A DNA stretch of 64,000 bases from positions 1,357,418 to 1,421,417 of the forward strand of contig JAINUG010000049.1 of the NCBI GenBank assembly GCA_029706075.1. Direction: 5' to 3'. Positions 35,330 to 46,765 of the stretch are shown here, piece after piece. Within the stretch, counting starts at the first letter, position 1. Each line of letters begins with the position of its first letter. The notes under the pieces are model-generated. The model ran no database searches and was not told where the DNA came from. It saw only the letters and a list, made by a program, of their open reading frames with translations. Source of the DNA: Aldrovandia affinis (taxonomy: Eukaryota; Chordata; Actinopteri; Notacanthiformes; Halosauridae). Both the position numbers and the translations under genes were made by a program.

Positions 35330-35830
35330 GGTGACATGCACGGACCTTGCAGAGGGCGTAGGCAGGTTAAATAACCCAGAGGAGGCAGTAATATAAAGAA
35401 AACAATCATTTAATAAACTAATACTCTTGACAAAACAAAGGGCGGGGTATTCCGGGGAATTGTCACACGCCAGATGACAATCCCTGGACTGGAGCAGAGC
35501 AGCTGATGGTAAGAAGTGGCAGAGGAGTGGGGTTTGCCGGTCTACGGACCAGATCTTTATTTCCAGACATGGGAGAGAGACAGTGGGAGAGCAGGTTAAA
35601 ATAAAACAAACAAACAGTCTTCACCCTACTTGCCGTGAAGCTTTCGGCCAAAAACAATTTACTAAAATAAAAAACGAAAATAACCTAAACTTAACGCCCG
35701 CCTCCTCTGAGGGGCGAATCCCCTTTCGGGGAACACACAACGAACACAGACAATCAGCAGCTTTCCACACCACTTTCATACATACACATTTACCACACAT
35801 CAACACTTATGGGACAGGGTAGAACTCTAC
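35330..35830. repeat. unclassified dispersed repeat, copy 1
   Basis: The stretch 'ccggtctacggaccagatct ... gggagagagacag ... tcggccaaaaacaat' has a clear counterpart at 61365-61520, in the same order and orientation. No coding region or terminal repeats were found, so the class is unknown. Confidence 0.6.
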
Positions 35831-35971
35831 GCACTGTCCCGACACACATCCGACACACATCTCAACAAGACACCGCGCCTCCTCAGACCGGAGTTCCCCT
35901 AGAACCTCCCCAGGCACACACATATCCAGTGACTTTTCAAGTGTGTGGGAAACAGGGGACACTGGGGACTG

Positions 35972-36514
35972 CTACTCCAGTCCCCACTGAACTTTGTGCC
36001 GTTTTGTCATCTGGCATCCTCTCTTTGGCCTTTTCCGCCACTGCCACTTTGCCTCCAGGTGGTCAGGTTCAGCCACTGGGGAAAATACTCTCTTAAAATG
36101 ACAGTTAGATTTGTCCTTTGATTTATTTTCCACATTTGAATCTCTTCTCCATAAACTTTTTATGCAATCATTCCCTTTAAATTTATGCCTGTTCTTTTTC
36201 TGGCTTCTCTTGAGTTGAGAACCTGTAGTCTCCTTTTTCCTTTGCCGTTTTTTCAACTTTAGGAATGGGGATGGACTCACCATGTCAGGAGACGGTCGGG
36301 TGTTCCACCTGGCATACTGCTCCTCCAGTCCCCTTCCAAGATCCTGCAGGTTGAGTGGGACTGAGGACCATCTATCCCACTCTGACTCCAATGTCTGGAA
36401 ACAATCAATGTCACAAACAATCCAGGGGGGGTCCTCAAACAATCCAGGTAAAAACACAATAAACACTCCAAAAACACTTCTTAACACTCTCTCCAAATCC
36501 CGGCTAGTCAACAA
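35972..36514 (-). other. open reading frame of unknown status (180 codons)
   Basis: The longest non-repeat frame that matches no family I know. The product would be very basic in its C-terminal half (KRQRKKETTG, SQLKRSQKKNRHKFKG), with an N-terminal part containing several Trp. It lies directly downstream of the unclassified repeat and may belong to it. There is no splice or promoter evidence. It could equally be a chance frame. Confidence 0.2.
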
Positions 36515-36599
36515 ACTTCACGGTTCTCTCTACACATTCACGAAAGACTTTCCTATTCCTCCCAGTGTGACATGTACGAGTCATTTAAATAGGCCTCCA

Positions 36600-37145
36600 A
36601 AACACCCTCAGCTGTTCCTTAGTCCCAATAACTTGACTCCGTTCAGGTGCATGACTGTGGCCTGCTGGGAAATGTAGTGTTTCTGGGTCCCATGGGTTGA
36701 AGGGCCAGGCAGCCATTTCCTTGGGCAGCCCGTTGGGCTTGTAAAAACCTCTGTAATAAGATGGGGTGATCACTGTGACCGTGAGCATGGCATTATTCCA
36801 GACACTGACATCTCCACAATAAAGCTGCCTGTTCCTTCATCCAGCACTGAGAGGAACACCATGACCTCCTCCAGTAGTAGGCAGGTCAGGTCATTTGTTT
36901 TTAAAGTATTAATTCACAAACTGTTGGTCTGTATAGTGTACCTTATAAAGCTGTTAACAACAGTACTTGATACTGTGTGAGTGAACCTGACCGAAAAATC
37001 CTTGAGGTTGAGACATTGTATTGACACACCCGAACATACCTTGCCAAAACCCCATGACTGCTTGGGCTACATTGACATGATTGATTATTTGATCTCTGAG
37101 GTATGGGGAATTAATTAGCTGATGGCATGACAGCCACTTGATGAT
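36600..37145. other. unassigned sequence
   Basis: Nothing recognised. Confidence 0.4.
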
Positions 37146-37147
37146 TC

Positions 37148-37636
37148 ACTCATCACTCCCTACACCCCGCCCAGACCCCTCCGCTCCACCTCCGCTGGCA
37201 AACTGACTGTCCCATCCCTCCGGGCGCCTAGCAGCCGCTCCTCGCGGTCTCGCCTCTTCTCTGTCCTGGTCCCTCGTTGGTGGAACGACCTCCCGCAATC
37301 GGTCAGGACTGCGGAATCACTTCCAATCTTCCGCAAGAGACTCAAAACCCACCTCTTCAGACTCCACTACCACTGAACACTGTCCATCTAGTCAATCTGT
37401 CATCACCACTGTTTACTTGTTCTACACTGTCAAACAAAAACAAAAAAAACCACTAACCTTTTCTTTCCCAGTGTTACAGGTATGATATGCAGACGCCTGC
37501 AATGATGTCTATTGCCGTTTTACTGCACTGATCTTGTGCGCTAACTATGATTGTTCTTACCTTGTATTAATGCACAACTTGTAAGTCGCTCTGGATAAGA
37601 GCGTCTGCTAAATGCTTAAAATATAAAATGTAAAAT
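37148..37636 (+). mobile_element. L2-type LINE, 5'-truncated 3' end
   Basis: The plus strand carries the last 70-odd codons of L2 ORF2 (PRWWNDLPQSVRTAESLPIF, KRLKTHLFRLHYH, then TGA at about 37375), the 3' UTR, and the terminus 'gctctggataagagcgtctg' followed by 'ctaaatgctt' and a short ATAAAATGTAAA-like tail. It is nearly identical by eye to the reverse complement of 26050-26560. Confidence 0.93.
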
Positions 37637-37639
37637 TGT

Positions 37640-38515
37640 ATGATTCATCTTTTTATTATCAAATGTTAAACACAAGGTTAAAACAGTTGGAGAACAAATA
37701 TTTAATTATTTATTTTGCTACAATGGATTTATATACTGTATGATTGTTACTGTAATAGTATCTCTTTGTGGATACGTCCCCAAGATATTCCAAAACATAT
37801 AATTACTTCTCGATTTTGGTTTTAGGTATTACCAGTACCATTTTGTGCTATAGTACGAAAAAAGAAAAATCTTTTCCTTGTGGATTGTTAAGACCTTTAA
37901 AATGCTTCTGATTCCCATGTTAGGACCAATTTGCACCACCAAACAAATGGTTCAAACACCAATCACGCCCATATCTTTCATTTTGAAGATAGGAACTGGT
38001 GGAATTTTCCACCCTCCGTGCCGGTTTGGCACCATTTGATCATTGCAACATTCTTCTAGCACCCTCAAATTAGGGCCCAGAATATTATATTCAAAATACG
38101 TTTTTTATCACAGGGTAACATTATTTGAACATTCTGTGCAATATCATACATTTACATGCAATATAAAAGCATCACAAGTATAAATACAGTAGTTATCCTT
38201 ACCTTCTGATTCTATGTGGAAGCAGAACACCACATATGTGGCAGACATTTATAGAGTAAGAAAATAAATACTGTCCAATAGTACCAGATGAAGATCCCAT
38301 TTAGGCCTACTGTAGAGTGCAAGAGGAAATGCTCTGGACGTGGGTCAAATGAACATGAACAAAGTGGAATGGAACAAGACTATTTTGAGAGTGGGATTAT
38401 TGACGCAATAAATTCTGAAGGACAGTAATAAAGACATTTCTGAGTGAAAAAGACAATTTGCACATGAGGAGCACAGCCACAGAGGGTTCTCTGTCTCCAA
38501 CATACAATCCATAGA
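37640..38515. other. unassigned sequence
   Basis: Nothing recognised. Confidence 0.45.
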
Positions 38516-38521
38516 AAAACT

Positions 38522-38885
38522 TGGCAGATAGTGTAGCGGTCTAACGCACCCGTATTTTGGCTGGTCTGATATGAGTGTGAGCTGCCTATCATGGATGCGT
38601 TCGAAACCTATTTGTGCCAGACTGGCCCTGGTCGTTAGCCCTGATTAGCCCTCAAGGGGAGGGGGAGGGTGAGCCGGCACAAGTTCGTCAAGGAGCGGAA
38701 GGGCATCCATGTACAAAAATTGTACGTACGTGGTTGGGTTCCGTCTTGGAGGAGGCGGATCTGCCGGCCCAGGGAAATTGGCTCAACCTGGAGAATGGGC
38801 GGCATATTCGTGGGGGAGGGTAAATTGAAATAAGTAGAGAGTATAATTGGCAACCAAATTGGGTGAAAAACGGGGATTTTTTAAA
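38522..38885 (+). mobile_element. SINE family B, full length
   Basis: Head 'agatagtgtagcggtctaac' (A box) and 'atgcgttcgaaacc' (B box), core with 'aggggagggggagggtgagc', and tail 'gtataattggcaaccaaatt'. The target duplication is not clear. Confidence 0.87.
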
Positions 38886-38889
38886 TTGA

Positions 38890-39390
38890 AAATCTTACTT
38901 TTTACCAAACCAAAATGACAATCCCATTCATAAGAGCTGATACTATTTAAGGGAAGGTCCTTGGGGGACAGAAAAAAAGTGGAAAGGTTGTATCATGCAG
39001 TCTATTTCTAAGTTTGTTAAACCCCTGTTCCAGTGAGGTTTAATTTCAGCTAGGTGGCTCTAATTTGCATATTATCTAGCATATGCTATGATATGGCATA
39101 TTGCAGTACAGGCAGCATACACTACACAACCACAGTTGGTGAGTTTCTTACACAGTACATTCTAGTGTCTGAGAATATATGATGTGATATATTGTATAGT
39201 ATAATCATTTCTATTACACTAATATTATGGTATGTAGTATGCACACTGGTATACTCATATGTAACCCCATTCCGCAGTTGTTTTTCATCTGATTATTAAA
39301 TCAACTCTCTTGTCTAGATCCTTTCCGACAATTATTTTCTCCTGCCACAGGTGATTATTTGCAGCTTCGTGCCTTGTGTGATTTTTATAA
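38890..39390. other. unassigned AT-rich sequence
   Basis: Nothing recognised. Confidence 0.4.
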
Positions 39391-39399
39391 GAGGCTATA

Positions 39400-39640
39400 A
39401 AACAAGACTAAACACAAGATAAAATTGCAATTTCCTAAACGCACCTCCTCCGGTTGCATTCTTCGTGCAACCGCACAGCCTGCAGCACAAGTTGCTGACA
39501 TCACAGTCTGCGCAGACCTCAGTCACCAATCGCTGCACTGACGACACCCCTCCCCCTCATTGCCAAGGGATTATAAACACAGAGAGGGGGCCGATGAGGG
39601 GGCCCCCCACACTTCCACCCTGGTGGTAGGTGGGAGTTGA
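39400..39640. promoter_or_regulatory. GC-rich block with CCAAT and TATA-like motifs
   Basis: A locally GC-rich island holding a short hairpin (ggttgca...tgcaacc near 39455-39475), a CCAAT motif ('gtcaccaatcgctg' near 39524), and a TATA-like 'gggattataaac' near 39567. The arrangement reads as a possible plus-strand promoter, but no exon is recognisable downstream. Speculative. Confidence 0.2.
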
Positions 39641-39729
39641 AAGAAGAGCACATTCATGGTTGGTGGACCGATGCCACTGTTACAAAGAAAACAGCACACA
39701 ACAGAAAAGGCTTTTACTTTCCCTCAATT

Positions 39730-39790
39730 CTGGTATGGGATTTATTACAACAATACTGAACAAGGGTTCTCAGGGCTTTATTCTCAGTAC
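39730..39790 (-). terminator. possible lrrn4cl polyadenylation signals
   Basis: On the minus strand, AATAAA hexamers occur at about 39778 and 39741 (read on plus as tttatt). They lie 1.1 kb past the lrrn4cl stop codon, a normal 3' UTR length. No transcript evidence is available, so this is positional inference. Confidence 0.3.
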
Positions 39791-40279
39791 AGATAAGACA
39801 TTTGAATACATACATAAATCTATTTCTCCAACACCAAGCCAGCAATATTTAAAGCCCGTCTTTCATACTGGTTTTGTTTTAAAAGTTCATTAGCAGTCAC
39901 AGCCATGCAACACAAATAAATTAATTCAAACATTTAAAAGCACTGTATGCATTAAATATAATTTCTGTTAATCCAGTGTAATGCCAGTCTGATCAAATAT
40001 GGCTTCTATAACTAACTTATTTGGGATGCCCATTCTGGATACTATTCAATTCCTAATAGGGAGATCAAGTTAATCTGTGATAATTAGTAACATTTTTGAT
40101 AAGTGTTGGTTAATACAATAGGTGGCATTGATATAAGAACTTATAAGAAAATGGCATGACTGGAAAGCCTTGTAAGCCCTCAACCTGACGAGCGCCCTGC
40201 TCCAGTTAATCTCTCTGTTTCCTCGTGGAACGTTGCCCCCTGTTTGGTATGTCTTCTGTTCAACGTGCTCGATTAGTTG

Positions 40280-40283
<4 letters not shown>

Positions 40284-40310
<27 letters not shown>
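40284..40310. repeat. (TC)n microsatellite
   Basis: Short pure TC array. Confidence 0.95.
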
Positions 40311-40887
40311 CAGCCAACCGAGTGAGACAGCATTTCTCAGATTCGTTGAATCATGATCCAGCCTTTTCCTCGCCTCCACAAAAAGCGCAGCGGGAGAATT
40401 CTTGGTGCACAGAGACACAGGGTTTTATATTACGATGGCTACATGTGTACACAACTTTGTGCACCCTCGCTTTGACACTTTTGTTAGCCTGACTTGGCAC
40501 ACGGTTTCATACCTAATCAGTGGGTACGTTAAAGCGTTTCGCACGTTGCCTGTGATTTTGTATCACACATTTGCAACATCATGCACCCTGTTATAGTTAT
40601 AATACATCATAACCCCTGGACAGCATTCTCCTCCCAGGTCATTTTAGTTATGTGAGTCACAGAAGCACTAGTAAGTCTCTCACATACAGTGAGAAAAGCA
40701 TTCCAATCTGGGTTCCTATGGGTTCCAATGTACATCATTTCTGGGGACCTTTTTTTTTTTAAGGGATTCCTCATTTTTAGCACTGTGCCTACATTCTAGT
40801 GACAGGACTCAGTATCCCACAAAAAGCGTGTCACATCTGAGTATCTCTCTCTCTCTCCCTAGTTCAGTTGAGTCCAGGTCGAGCTTC

Positions 40888-41655
40888 TCAAAGGGTTCCC
40901 TCAGAACTGTAAGAGGGGTTCCCCAGGCCCTCCCTGTCACCCCGAGGCTTCCGGCAGGTGTTGAACTTCCAGAACAGGAGAGCAGCGAGAGAGAGCAGCA
41001 GAAGGAACGCCAGACCTCCCCCGATCACGCCGGCCCTGAGGGACAGACCATCGTCGGCCTGAAGCTCGTACTGCGCACAGGAGTGAGGCGACGGGTGGCT
41101 GGGCCCGGCGTCGTTCAGCGCCTCCACACACACCGTCGCCCCGACCTGCACTTCCTCCAGCACGGCCCTCCTCAGCCGCTCCCCGAGAACCAAGGGCTCG
41201 CGGCCGTCGTCCACCACAACCCGGTACGAAGACACCGCGGAGGGCGGGGCGCACCATGCCACCACCACGCCCGACCCCTCCTGGGCTACCTTCCCCAAAG
41301 CGGGCGGCTCCGGGCGATCCCGTGGTCCGCTCACCCCAGGGCACAGGCAGCCGCTGAGGGCTGAGAGCTGGGTGCAGGGGTCTTGCTGGTCTCGGCAGGG
41401 GTCATAGTCACATGGGCGCGGGTCTGACATCCGGGTAGGGGCTAGAGGCTGGCTGTTGCGTGTGGACTTGTGGTATTCCTCTTCGTAGTCGGTATATTCG
41501 TCGTCCGTCACATAGAGAATTCGCATTCTGGTCACCGGAGGCTTAATCGACGTGTAGTTTCCCTCTGGGGCCGTGAGTGGGTTGGCTAGGTAACCGTTCA
41601 GTAGGAGGAGCAGGATGATCAGTAGTGATGATGCTAGAACCCCGGTAGCTGCCAT
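40888..41655 (-). CDS. lrrn4cl: LRRN4 C-terminal-like protein
   Basis: A single coding exon encoding a 255-residue type I membrane protein. Residues 1-24 are a strong signal peptide (LLIILLLLLNGYLA). Residues 51-61 form an acidic tyrosine-rich patch (DDEYTDYEEEY), a possible sulfation site. Cys 82, 87, 94, 103 and 105 form a cluster (CDYDPC ... CLCPG). Residues 115-195 form a fibronectin type III fold (VVVAWCAPPSAVSSYRVVV, ALNDAG), 208-231 a transmembrane helix, and the rest a short cytosolic tail. The CDYD.C, CLCPG, WCAP and NDAG blocks, in this order, are those of LRRN4CL, and the length is close to the mammalian protein. The frame extends 13 codons further upstream, but tatttttcag|acaca directly before ATG 41655 is a splice acceptor, so 41655 is the start. 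The molecular role is poorly known; surface localisation is inferred. Confidence 0.92.
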   Translation of the reverse strand: MAATGVLASSLLIILLLLLNGYLANPLTAPEGNYTSIKPPVTRMRILYVTDDEYTDYEEEYHKSTRNSQPLAPTRMSDPRPCDYDPCRDQQDPCTQLSALSGCLCPGVSGPRDRPEPPALGKVAQEGSGVVVAWCAPPSAVSSYRVVVDDGREPLVLGERLRRAVLEEVQVGATVCVEALNDAGPSHPSPHSCAQYELQADDGLSLRAGVIGGGLAFLLLLSLAALLFWKFNTCRKPRGDREGLGNPSYSSEGTL

Positions 41656-42396
41656 TGTGTCTGAAAAATATTGGATTGGAGATAAATTCAACATGCAAAA
41701 ACCACTGAATATTACAAATAATTACGGCATTCTTCCTCAATACTACCTTTAGAACCACTCTGGTACGAAAGTTTTGGTTGGTCCCAAGCATGATCATTCA
41801 TTTTCAACCAGAACCAATGATGCAGTAGATTGCTGTTTTATTAGTCAATGAAGATCCAAAGGAAATTAATTGAGAATAATTTATCCAATAGGTTGCATGG
41901 GACTAAATGATTCATGTGAATGGATTAGTGGCTCTATTAACTTGTATTGAAGTCAAGGCACACACAACACACTAATATGAGCTAAGAGCTAACTTGCACA
42001 AAAAACTACTGTGGTCATAAGTAACTGAACAGAGTTCAAGCAAAGCTGCCTCTGTGGTTTCTTTGGGAATCAAAACACATTTCTTTTGAAAAGAGCAAAA
42101 TTGCATTACCATCATTTGTTCAGCAGACACATGTCTAGACACATATCTAGTGGGAGAATTGCCACAAGATAGAATATCACATATGTGTGAATGATTACGG
42201 GTGATTTTAAAGGCAAGGAAGCACATAGATGATGAACACAACATGAATACATTTGTGTTCTGGTGGCAGAGTGCCTGCAGTAGGCTACATTTACAGTCGG
42301 ATCATGCGCTCACATGCTCCAATTCAGTGAAACCAAAAAGGAAGACTTACAATAAAACGTGAAAATCTACAACGTAAAAAATCCCAAACATGTTAC
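41656..42396 (-). other. lrrn4cl intron within the 5' UTR, inferred
   Basis: The acceptor CAG lies at 41663-41661 and is preceded by a pyrimidine-rich run. The nearest good donor upstream is CTCAG|GTAACA, with the GT at 42396-42395. If correct, the exon with the coding region begins at 41660 and the intron spans 41661-42396. The acceptor is convincing; the choice of donor is tentative. Confidence 0.5.
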
Positions 42397-42600
42397 CTGA
42401 GTTGCTCGGGACCTCTATGGGAACCCTTTTTCCTATTCACCGATTTCCTTTCTTTTGTCTTTCTCTCTTTCCAAAACTGGTTCCCCCCTTCGCTGCCGTA
42501 CTTCTTTTATAAACTCCCCCAAACATTCCCCCTCCTTTCAACACTCCCTCGTCTTTTTTCTCTCCTCCCTCCACTTCTGTCTCCGGCACCCATTTTGGCA
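42397..42600 (-). other. candidate lrrn4cl 5' UTR exon
   Basis: A purine-rich segment on the minus strand ending in the donor at 42396. It has no long frame of its own. The upstream limit is unknown, and a GA microsatellite begins at 42637. Confidence 0.35.
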
Positions 42601-42636
42601 CAACCTGTGATGTGTGTGTGTATGTGATGTGTGTGT

Positions 42637-42670
<34 letters not shown>
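42637..42670. repeat. (GA)n microsatellite
   Basis: Pure GA array just upstream of the candidate lrrn4cl first exon, next to a short GT run. Confidence 0.95.
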
Positions 42671-42674
<4 letters not shown>

Positions 42675-42679
42675 TGAAT

Positions 42680-44535
42680 ACTAGCTGAGCACAATCCGAC
42701 TAACATTCCTGACATCAGCGCATGTGGGTGTTTATTGTTTTGTAATGTGAGGGGAGAAAAGACCCAGCTTATATCCATATATGGCCAAAGCGGATTTCTG
42801 TAAGCGAGCTGACACACGCAGCCCAGTTCCAAATTGGGCAGAGGATTAAACAGACCAGCACCACAATGCCTCCAGTACCTTTAACCACCTTAAATTATCC
42901 ATGAATGTAATAAAGGTTTCAAGCTGGACTAGTGACAGGTATCATTACATAACCAGTCTGATTGACTAGAACTGATTATGATAAACCCACATGTCTCATG
43001 TGGGGGGTATTGACAGATCAGAGGATAGTGGGCATTGTGCGCAATGTGGAAAGTCGCATGCCTCATACTTACACCGTCGTGACTTTGAGTCAGCAATGGC
43101 TACAGGATGACTTGCTGGGACACGCCCACCTATTGGGTGGAATGGATGTAGCAAACAGCAGTTAGTGAGCAAAAAGAGTGCTGAGGCAGGGGACAGGTAA
43201 AGAAATGGATGGACAGTGTCTGCACCATTGGTGAACACAAGGGCAATGACCACTGGAGCCAGATTCCCTTGATAAATTAAAACACTGTTCCACCTTTCAA
43301 GGGGTTCTGAGGTTATGTCCCAAAGAGAAGCGATCCTTTTGATTTTTGAGATACCCAAGAAAGAGGATAGAACAAATATTTTTTTTAAAGTCCCAATGAC
43401 TCTACAGGACTGGATTTCTGTCATCACGGTTCTGTCTTTGCTTTCATGCACTGTGACTGACCAATTAGGTACGGTGTTAAAACAACAACAGGATCATTTC
43501 TTTTTAATTTGTCCTAATGCAAAGCATATAAACTGTGGATACCAGTGGCCCCCACTGATTACACCTGCCAGTCTAAAATTGAATCAAGTTAAAAAGGTAA
43601 CCTCTTTCTAGAGGAATCATGTGTCATATAGCAAATTAGTTTTTCATTAGTTTATCTGACTGATTTAAAGTCATGGGATGTGAATATGGGACATTTATTG
43701 TTAATGGCATGAATAGCTATTTCTGACATAATATGACCTTTTAAGAGTTAATATGACAATTTAAATTTAGCATCTAATTAAGAACAATTAACAGCCAGTT
43801 ACAATTCAGAGGTTGCAATAATGGTTGGAACGAAAACAAGCATACACAGTGGGTCCCCAGGACCGAAGTTGAGAGTATAGGTTGCCTGTATGGACAATGC
43901 TTCCCAGACATTTTGCTGAGTTCTGAATGTTCAAAACCTCTGGCACAATGTCCATCATTAGTGCTGAACAGCTACAGGTTGAATTCATATTGCACAATGT
44001 GTAGCTGTAATATGAGTTTTCTCATCAAAAAGTAATCGAAAAAGATACAAAAGATGATTGTATGATCCAAACAAGTTCCAATGCACAATAGCCAGAACAC
44101 TAATGGAAATGTAGTTATTTAATGGTCTTATACTTATTTATTTCCAGTATACACAAATAATAAACTGCTAAATGAAATCCATGCTATTGTCGGCTAGAAC
44201 TATTCATATTGTTTATTGTTTTGCTGGAATGTCAAGAAACTTAACTATATACCTGTTGGGTTAAGTTGGGTTAAGTTCAACCACCATTTTCATCAAGGAT
44301 ATTAGCATAATGCCATTTAGATAAATGTTTTGTCCGTCCACATTTGATGATATTGTATTGACATAAGCTCTTCTGAAGTCGCATTGTGCACAATGTTGTG
44401 ATTACTCACATTACATTGTGTTACTTATGTGGCCTGTAGTGTTAATTCTGTTATTGGGAAGTGGTGATTACCAAATAATGGACTTTGATGGCCAGATAAC
44501 TTTACTAAGGCTTATTTAGTGATTTTAGGATGCAC
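42680..44535. other. unassigned sequence
   Basis: Nothing recognised. The 151-codon minus frame at 42996-43451 has no domain features. Confidence 0.45.
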
Positions 44536-44536
44536 A

Positions 44537-44997
44537 CAGTGGGGTCCAAAAGTCTGAGTCCACTACCAAGATCTGTTTGTTTTCATCGTTCATTGAAAAC
44601 TAACACACAATTTTTACTCATGTGGTGTTTGTTATTCAAAAATGTCATAAAACACTGATACAAAAGTTTGTTTAAGAAAGAACGGTATGAAATTTAAATA
44701 TCTATAAATATTTTGTTTGCACACCATTGCCTTTCATTTCAATGTTGTGACACCTTATTTTTAATGTAATTAATATGGTCCTCTATGTGTTCTTGTTGCT
44801 ACTGCAGGTGCTTTAATCTTGATAAAGGACACTTCCTTTGCAAAGGTTTTTGCAGCTGTTTGTAATTATGTCAGCAGAGCTTAGTGAAGTAGTCAGAGGT
44901 CAAATTGTTCTCCTGAGTAAAACTTTTATGTTATTTTTTGATGACTGATGAAAACAAACAGATCTTGGTAGAGGAATCAGACTTTTGGACCCCACTG
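44537..44997. mobile_element. Tc1/mariner-type MITE with long TIRs
   Basis: The left end starts 'cagtggggtccaaaagtctg' and runs to 'gatctgtttgttttcatc'. The right end is its inverse: 'gatgaaaacaaacagatctt ... tttggaccccactg'. The inverted repeats are about 50 bp with few mismatches. The TA expected as target duplication is present on the right (ctg|ta) but appears as CA on the left. No coding capacity. Confidence 0.92.
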
Positions 44998-44999
44998 TA

Positions 45000-46080
45000 T
45001 ATACATATACTTCTAAAAGTCAACAGTGTGGGGTTGTTGAGAAAATAAGCAAGGGACTTTGCCCAAATTTATTTAGTAAATGTCTGTCAGTATACTGTAA
45101 ATGGAAAATGAGTCGTATATAAGATATGTACATCGTCCTGGATAAGCACATCATGAAAAACAAATAAATAAAAGAATATCAACTAGATGCTGATGTACAA
45201 ATTGAGGATTTAAACAAAACCCCCTCAGTTTCTTGTGTTGGTGATGAGAAGATGCATAGATGGTTAACTATTGTCAAAAAAAGTCAAAGTAAAAAATAAG
45301 TGTTGACAAAGATGTAGTGAAATTTGCCAAGAATCAGACAGGTGGATGTAAAGAGCCAGGACGCTCACATCAGGTGTATGTGCGGAGACGTACAAATTCA
45401 CCGACTGTTTGCTATGAGCGTCTGTCAAAAGGGTTCCTGCTGTGGGAACGGGCAGTGTAATAGACTGCTTTGCAGGTCAAAGTCGACGTTCTCCCCATCC
45501 CTCATCCGTGCTTCACATGCCTCCGCTTGCCCCGACCTGTTGGAAAGTCTCCTTGACTCCGCAAACGCGCAAACGTCTGTAAATCAGACTCAAACATCAA
45601 GCCGTCGCTGCCTCCCCTACTGTATTTCTCTTTCCACGTATTGTGTAACACACTGTTATTCCAGACCCTCTTAATTTAACAGTCCCGCCACAGGAAACAG
45701 GACAACCCTGGAAGACCCCTTGCCCTCTTCACTGCTTTTTTTCATCTGGTGGTAATTACTCTGTGTGGGAAAGTGGCCCAGCCAGCAGTGAAAACAGGCC
45801 CACGCGCTCCCTTTATGAGGCACTCTGGGACCAGTGGCATCCACGGTGAGCAAACGCGTGGGAATGCAACAGCACGTCATCTCTGAAAAATAAGTATTAG
45901 GATTTAGTTAGTTATGTACTGCAGTACACTTCACTCGCACAGGCTGTATGAACTATACACAAAATTTGCAATATTGTATACTCAAACAAATACATTCTTT
46001 TATACTAATACAATTGCTCAGAGAATAAAATTTTTTTTTTTTTTTTTTAAGTAATAGCCTATGTGTTTTCCCAAAAAAAT
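45000..46080. other. unassigned sequence
   Basis: Nothing recognised. A 116-codon plus frame (45324-45674) is Cys-rich near its start but matches no known family. A poly-T run lies at 46030-46049. Confidence 0.4.
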
Positions 46081-46149
46081 GTGGGGATGCCCCGATGAAT
46101 GCCACGATTATTACCAAGCAACGCAATGGTTTAATTATTGAGATGGAAA

Positions 46150-46620
46150 GGCTATTGATAATTTAGACCAAAATCATCGTAATATGCCTATTAGCCTTTC
46201 TTTAGTGGAAGAAAAGGCTCGAAGCCTTTTCAATGACTTAAAAGCTGCTCGTGCAGCAAGTAACGATTGCGAGTAGGCGATAATTTGTTGCAAGTAGGGG
46301 TTGGTTCCAACGCTTTAAATTGAGGGCAAATTTACATAATATTCAAGGTGAAGCAGCGAGTGCTGTAAGTGCTGAAAGTGATTTTCCAGAAATGTTGGAA
46401 AAAATTATTGATGAGGGAGGTTATTTGTCAGACCAAATATTTAATGTAGACAAGACTGGCTTATTTTGGAACAAAATGTCTGAAAGGACCTACATTTTGA
46501 AAGAGGAAAAAAGTGCACCAGGGCATAAGGCATCGAAGGCTAAAGTTATTGCTTGGGGGTAACGCATCTGTGGATTTCAAGCTCAAGCCTTTGCTTGTGT
46601 ATCGCTCCCTAAATCTGAGG
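46150..46620 (+). pseudogene. Tigger (TIGD-like) transposase relic
   Basis: 'EEKARSLFNDLKAARAASND' and 'VASRGWFQRFKLRANLHNIQ' (46200-46345) match the CENP-B/HTH region. Then 'GEAASAVSAES', 'FPEMLEKIIDEGGYLSDQIF', 'NVDKTGLFWNKM', 'RTYILKEEKSAPGHKASKA' and 'FKLKPLLVYRSLNLRAL' follow in the order of pogo-type DDE transposases. In 'VDKTG' the first catalytic Asp is kept, but the usual Glu after it is Lys. Stops after SNDCE (about 46275) and at 46560 and frameshifts inactivate it. Confidence 0.88.
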
Positions 46621-46709
46621 GCACTGCAGTTTCTATCTAAACTGTTTCTTTAATGATTTTTTTTTACAGTACAGTACTGTATGTACATAGTTACTTGTAT
46701 TATTACTGT

Positions 46710-46765
46710 ATTATTATTAATAATATTACAGTATTGTTACTATTATTATTACAGTATTATTATGT
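46710..46765. repeat. (TTA)n-like microsatellite
   Basis: Interrupted TTA/ATT repeats inside the Tigger non-coding part. Confidence 0.75.

Noticed and set aside
40828..41364. 178-codon plus frame and 135-codon minus frame inside lrrn4cl
   Set aside because: Both are shadows of the GC-rich lrrn4cl coding exon in other frames.
42996..43451. 151-codon minus frame
   Set aside because: No domain features and low coding-like composition. Likely chance.
45324..45674. 116-codon cysteine-containing plus frame
   Set aside because: No signal peptide, no recognisable cysteine pattern and no splice context.
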